Positions 63,426 through 64,000 of a stretch of 64,000 nucleotides of DNA are shown piece by piece. The notes under the pieces were generated by a model that saw only the letters and a list, made by a program, of their open reading frames with translations, was not told where the DNA came from and did no database searches. The first letter of the stretch is position 1; the number at the start of each line of letters is the position of its first letter. Both the position numbers and the translations under genes were made by a program. The stretch is taken from the NCBI GenBank assembly GCA_944389065.1, contig CALXKZ010000069.1, positions 1 to 64,000 of the forward strand. The letters are read 5' to 3'. The stretch comes from an uncultured Spirochaetaceae bacterium (lineage in GTDB: Bacteria > Spirochaetota > Spirochaetia > Sphaerochaetales > Sphaerochaetaceae).

Positions 63426-64000
63426 ATGAAGAAATTCTTTGCTATTGCTCTAGTATCGGTTCTTCTGATCACAGCCATTGCTGCCAGCGGCCAGAAGGAG
63501 ACCGGAGAGGATCTCTCGCTTCAGAATGTCATTGATAAAGGCACATTCGTGCTTGGTCTGGATGACTCCTTCCCCCCGATGGGTTTCAGGGATGAGAATG
63601 GCGAGATTGTCGGTTTCGATATCGATGTAGCCAGAGAAGTATCTTCCCGTCTCGGCGTTGAGCTTGTTCCTCAGCCGATTGACTGGAATGCCAAGGAGCA
63701 GGAGCTCGCTACAGGCAACATAGACTGTATCTGGAATGGCTTCACAGTCACTCCCGAAAGAGAAGCTGTGATGAGCTTTTCAGAGCCATATGTTAAGAAT
63801 GCCCAGGTTGTTGTCGTCCGCAGCGACTCACCTGTGAATACCCTTGGTGACCTTGCCGGAGGCGCTGTCGGAGTGCAGGCAGGATCATCTGCGCAGATTG
63901 CGATTGACGATACAGAAGGATTCCGCGAAAGCCTCGATGAGGTGGTCGAGTTCAAAGAGAACCTCACTGCCCTTATGGATCTTGAGATCGGAGGAGTCGA
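63426..64000 (+). CDS. ABC transporter substrate-binding protein, amino-acid type, partial
   Basis: The first 191 residues are seen; the gene continues past the window. The N-terminal signal MKKFFAIALVSVLLITAIAA is followed by SGQKETGEDL, without lipobox Cys. The mature part follows the type 3 periplasmic binding fold: LVLGLDDSFPPMGF-like start near residue 41, GFDIDVAREVSSRLG near 63, the NGFTVTPEREAVMSFSEPYV motif near 103 and GAVGVQAGSS. It binds a polar or acidic amino acid for uptake. Permease and ATPase genes are expected downstream. GGAGGAAAAC precedes ATG. Confidence 0.93.
   Translation, partial: MKKFFAIALVSVLLITAIAASGQKETGEDLSLQNVIDKGTFVLGLDDSFPPMGFRDENGEIVGFDIDVAREVSSRLGVELVPQPIDWNAKEQELATGNIDCIWNGFTVTPEREAVMSFSEPYVKNAQVVVVRSDSPVNTLGDLAGGAVGVQAGSSAQIAIDDTEGFRESLDEVVEFKENLTALMDLEIGGV

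Overview
This 64 kb window looks like a chromosomal segment of a fermentative, double-membrane spirochaete, perhaps Sphaerochaeta/Treponema-like. That placement is an inference. It rests on a six-subunit Rnf complex, exported proteins with Sec signals and predicted outer-membrane barrels, a histone H1-like small protein, a DUF1667-linked glycerol-3-phosphate dehydrogenase-type cluster, a diaminobutyrate aminotransferase/decarboxylase pair with a structured leader RNA, and solute-binding proteins with an ASGQ-type signal end. No rRNA, tRNA or CRISPR array was recognised. No gene-free stretch exceeds 300 bases; the longest are about 270 bases, at 1322-1587, and about 250 bases, at 2896-3140.

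Layout. (1) 1-3.1 kb is an accessory left edge: a flavodoxin-family gene tail, a hypothetical gene, a RelB/DinJ antitoxin followed by a frameshifted YafQ-like toxin, a DUF4143 ATPase with a probably leaderless promoter, and a decayed transposase tail. (2) 3.1-7.0 kb is a three-gene FAD/Fe-S redox operon (GlpA-like dehydrogenase, FAD/NAD oxidoreductase, DUF1667 protein) with a GntR/FCD regulator and a palindromic operator over the -35 box. (3) 7.0-14.9 kb has lon, a U32 peptidase-family gene, an envelope group (TPR-like exported protein, family 2 glycosyltransferase, Wzi-like barrel) and a histone-like protein. (4) 14.9-20.4 kb has a structured leader RNA with dat and ddc, then an ArsR-regulated HMA protein and P1B-ATPase. 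(5) 20.4-27 kb is housekeeping (chorismate mutase, thiamine pyrophosphokinase, DUF1015, Sua5-like, RNase Z), with a valine/proline-repeat membrane protein and a split chromate transporter.

(6) 27-35.9 kb is a minus-strand run: a GH57-like protein lacking catalytic residues, prfB with a +1 programmed frameshift, a PEGA protein, ftsY, an exported repeat protein and a LolCDE-type ABC transporter. (7) 35.9-40.8 kb is the rnfCDGEAB operon, a membrane ion pump coupling ferredoxin and NAD. (8) 41-50.4 kb has pcnB, hisS, a DEAH helicase, an ABC-F ATPase with a tiny upstream ORF, an IS256-family element with a frameshifted transposase, and glycerate kinase. (9) 50.5-53.1 kb is a metal P-type ATPase divergent from a TetR regulator. 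(10) 53.1-62.6 kb is one branched-chain amino acid operon, ilvN-ilvC-leuA-leuC-leuD-leuB-ilvD-ilvB, read on the minus strand from a leader-peptide attenuator. (11) The right edge holds a HAD phosphatase with a 22-residue membrane microprotein and the start of an amino-acid ABC binding protein.

The least ordinary items are the dat/ddc leader RNA, the complete ilv attenuator, the prfB recoding site, the GH57-like pseudoenzyme, the SD-sequestering ABC-F leader and the overlooked microprotein. I did not find a clear, wholly new multi-gene defence or biosynthetic system.
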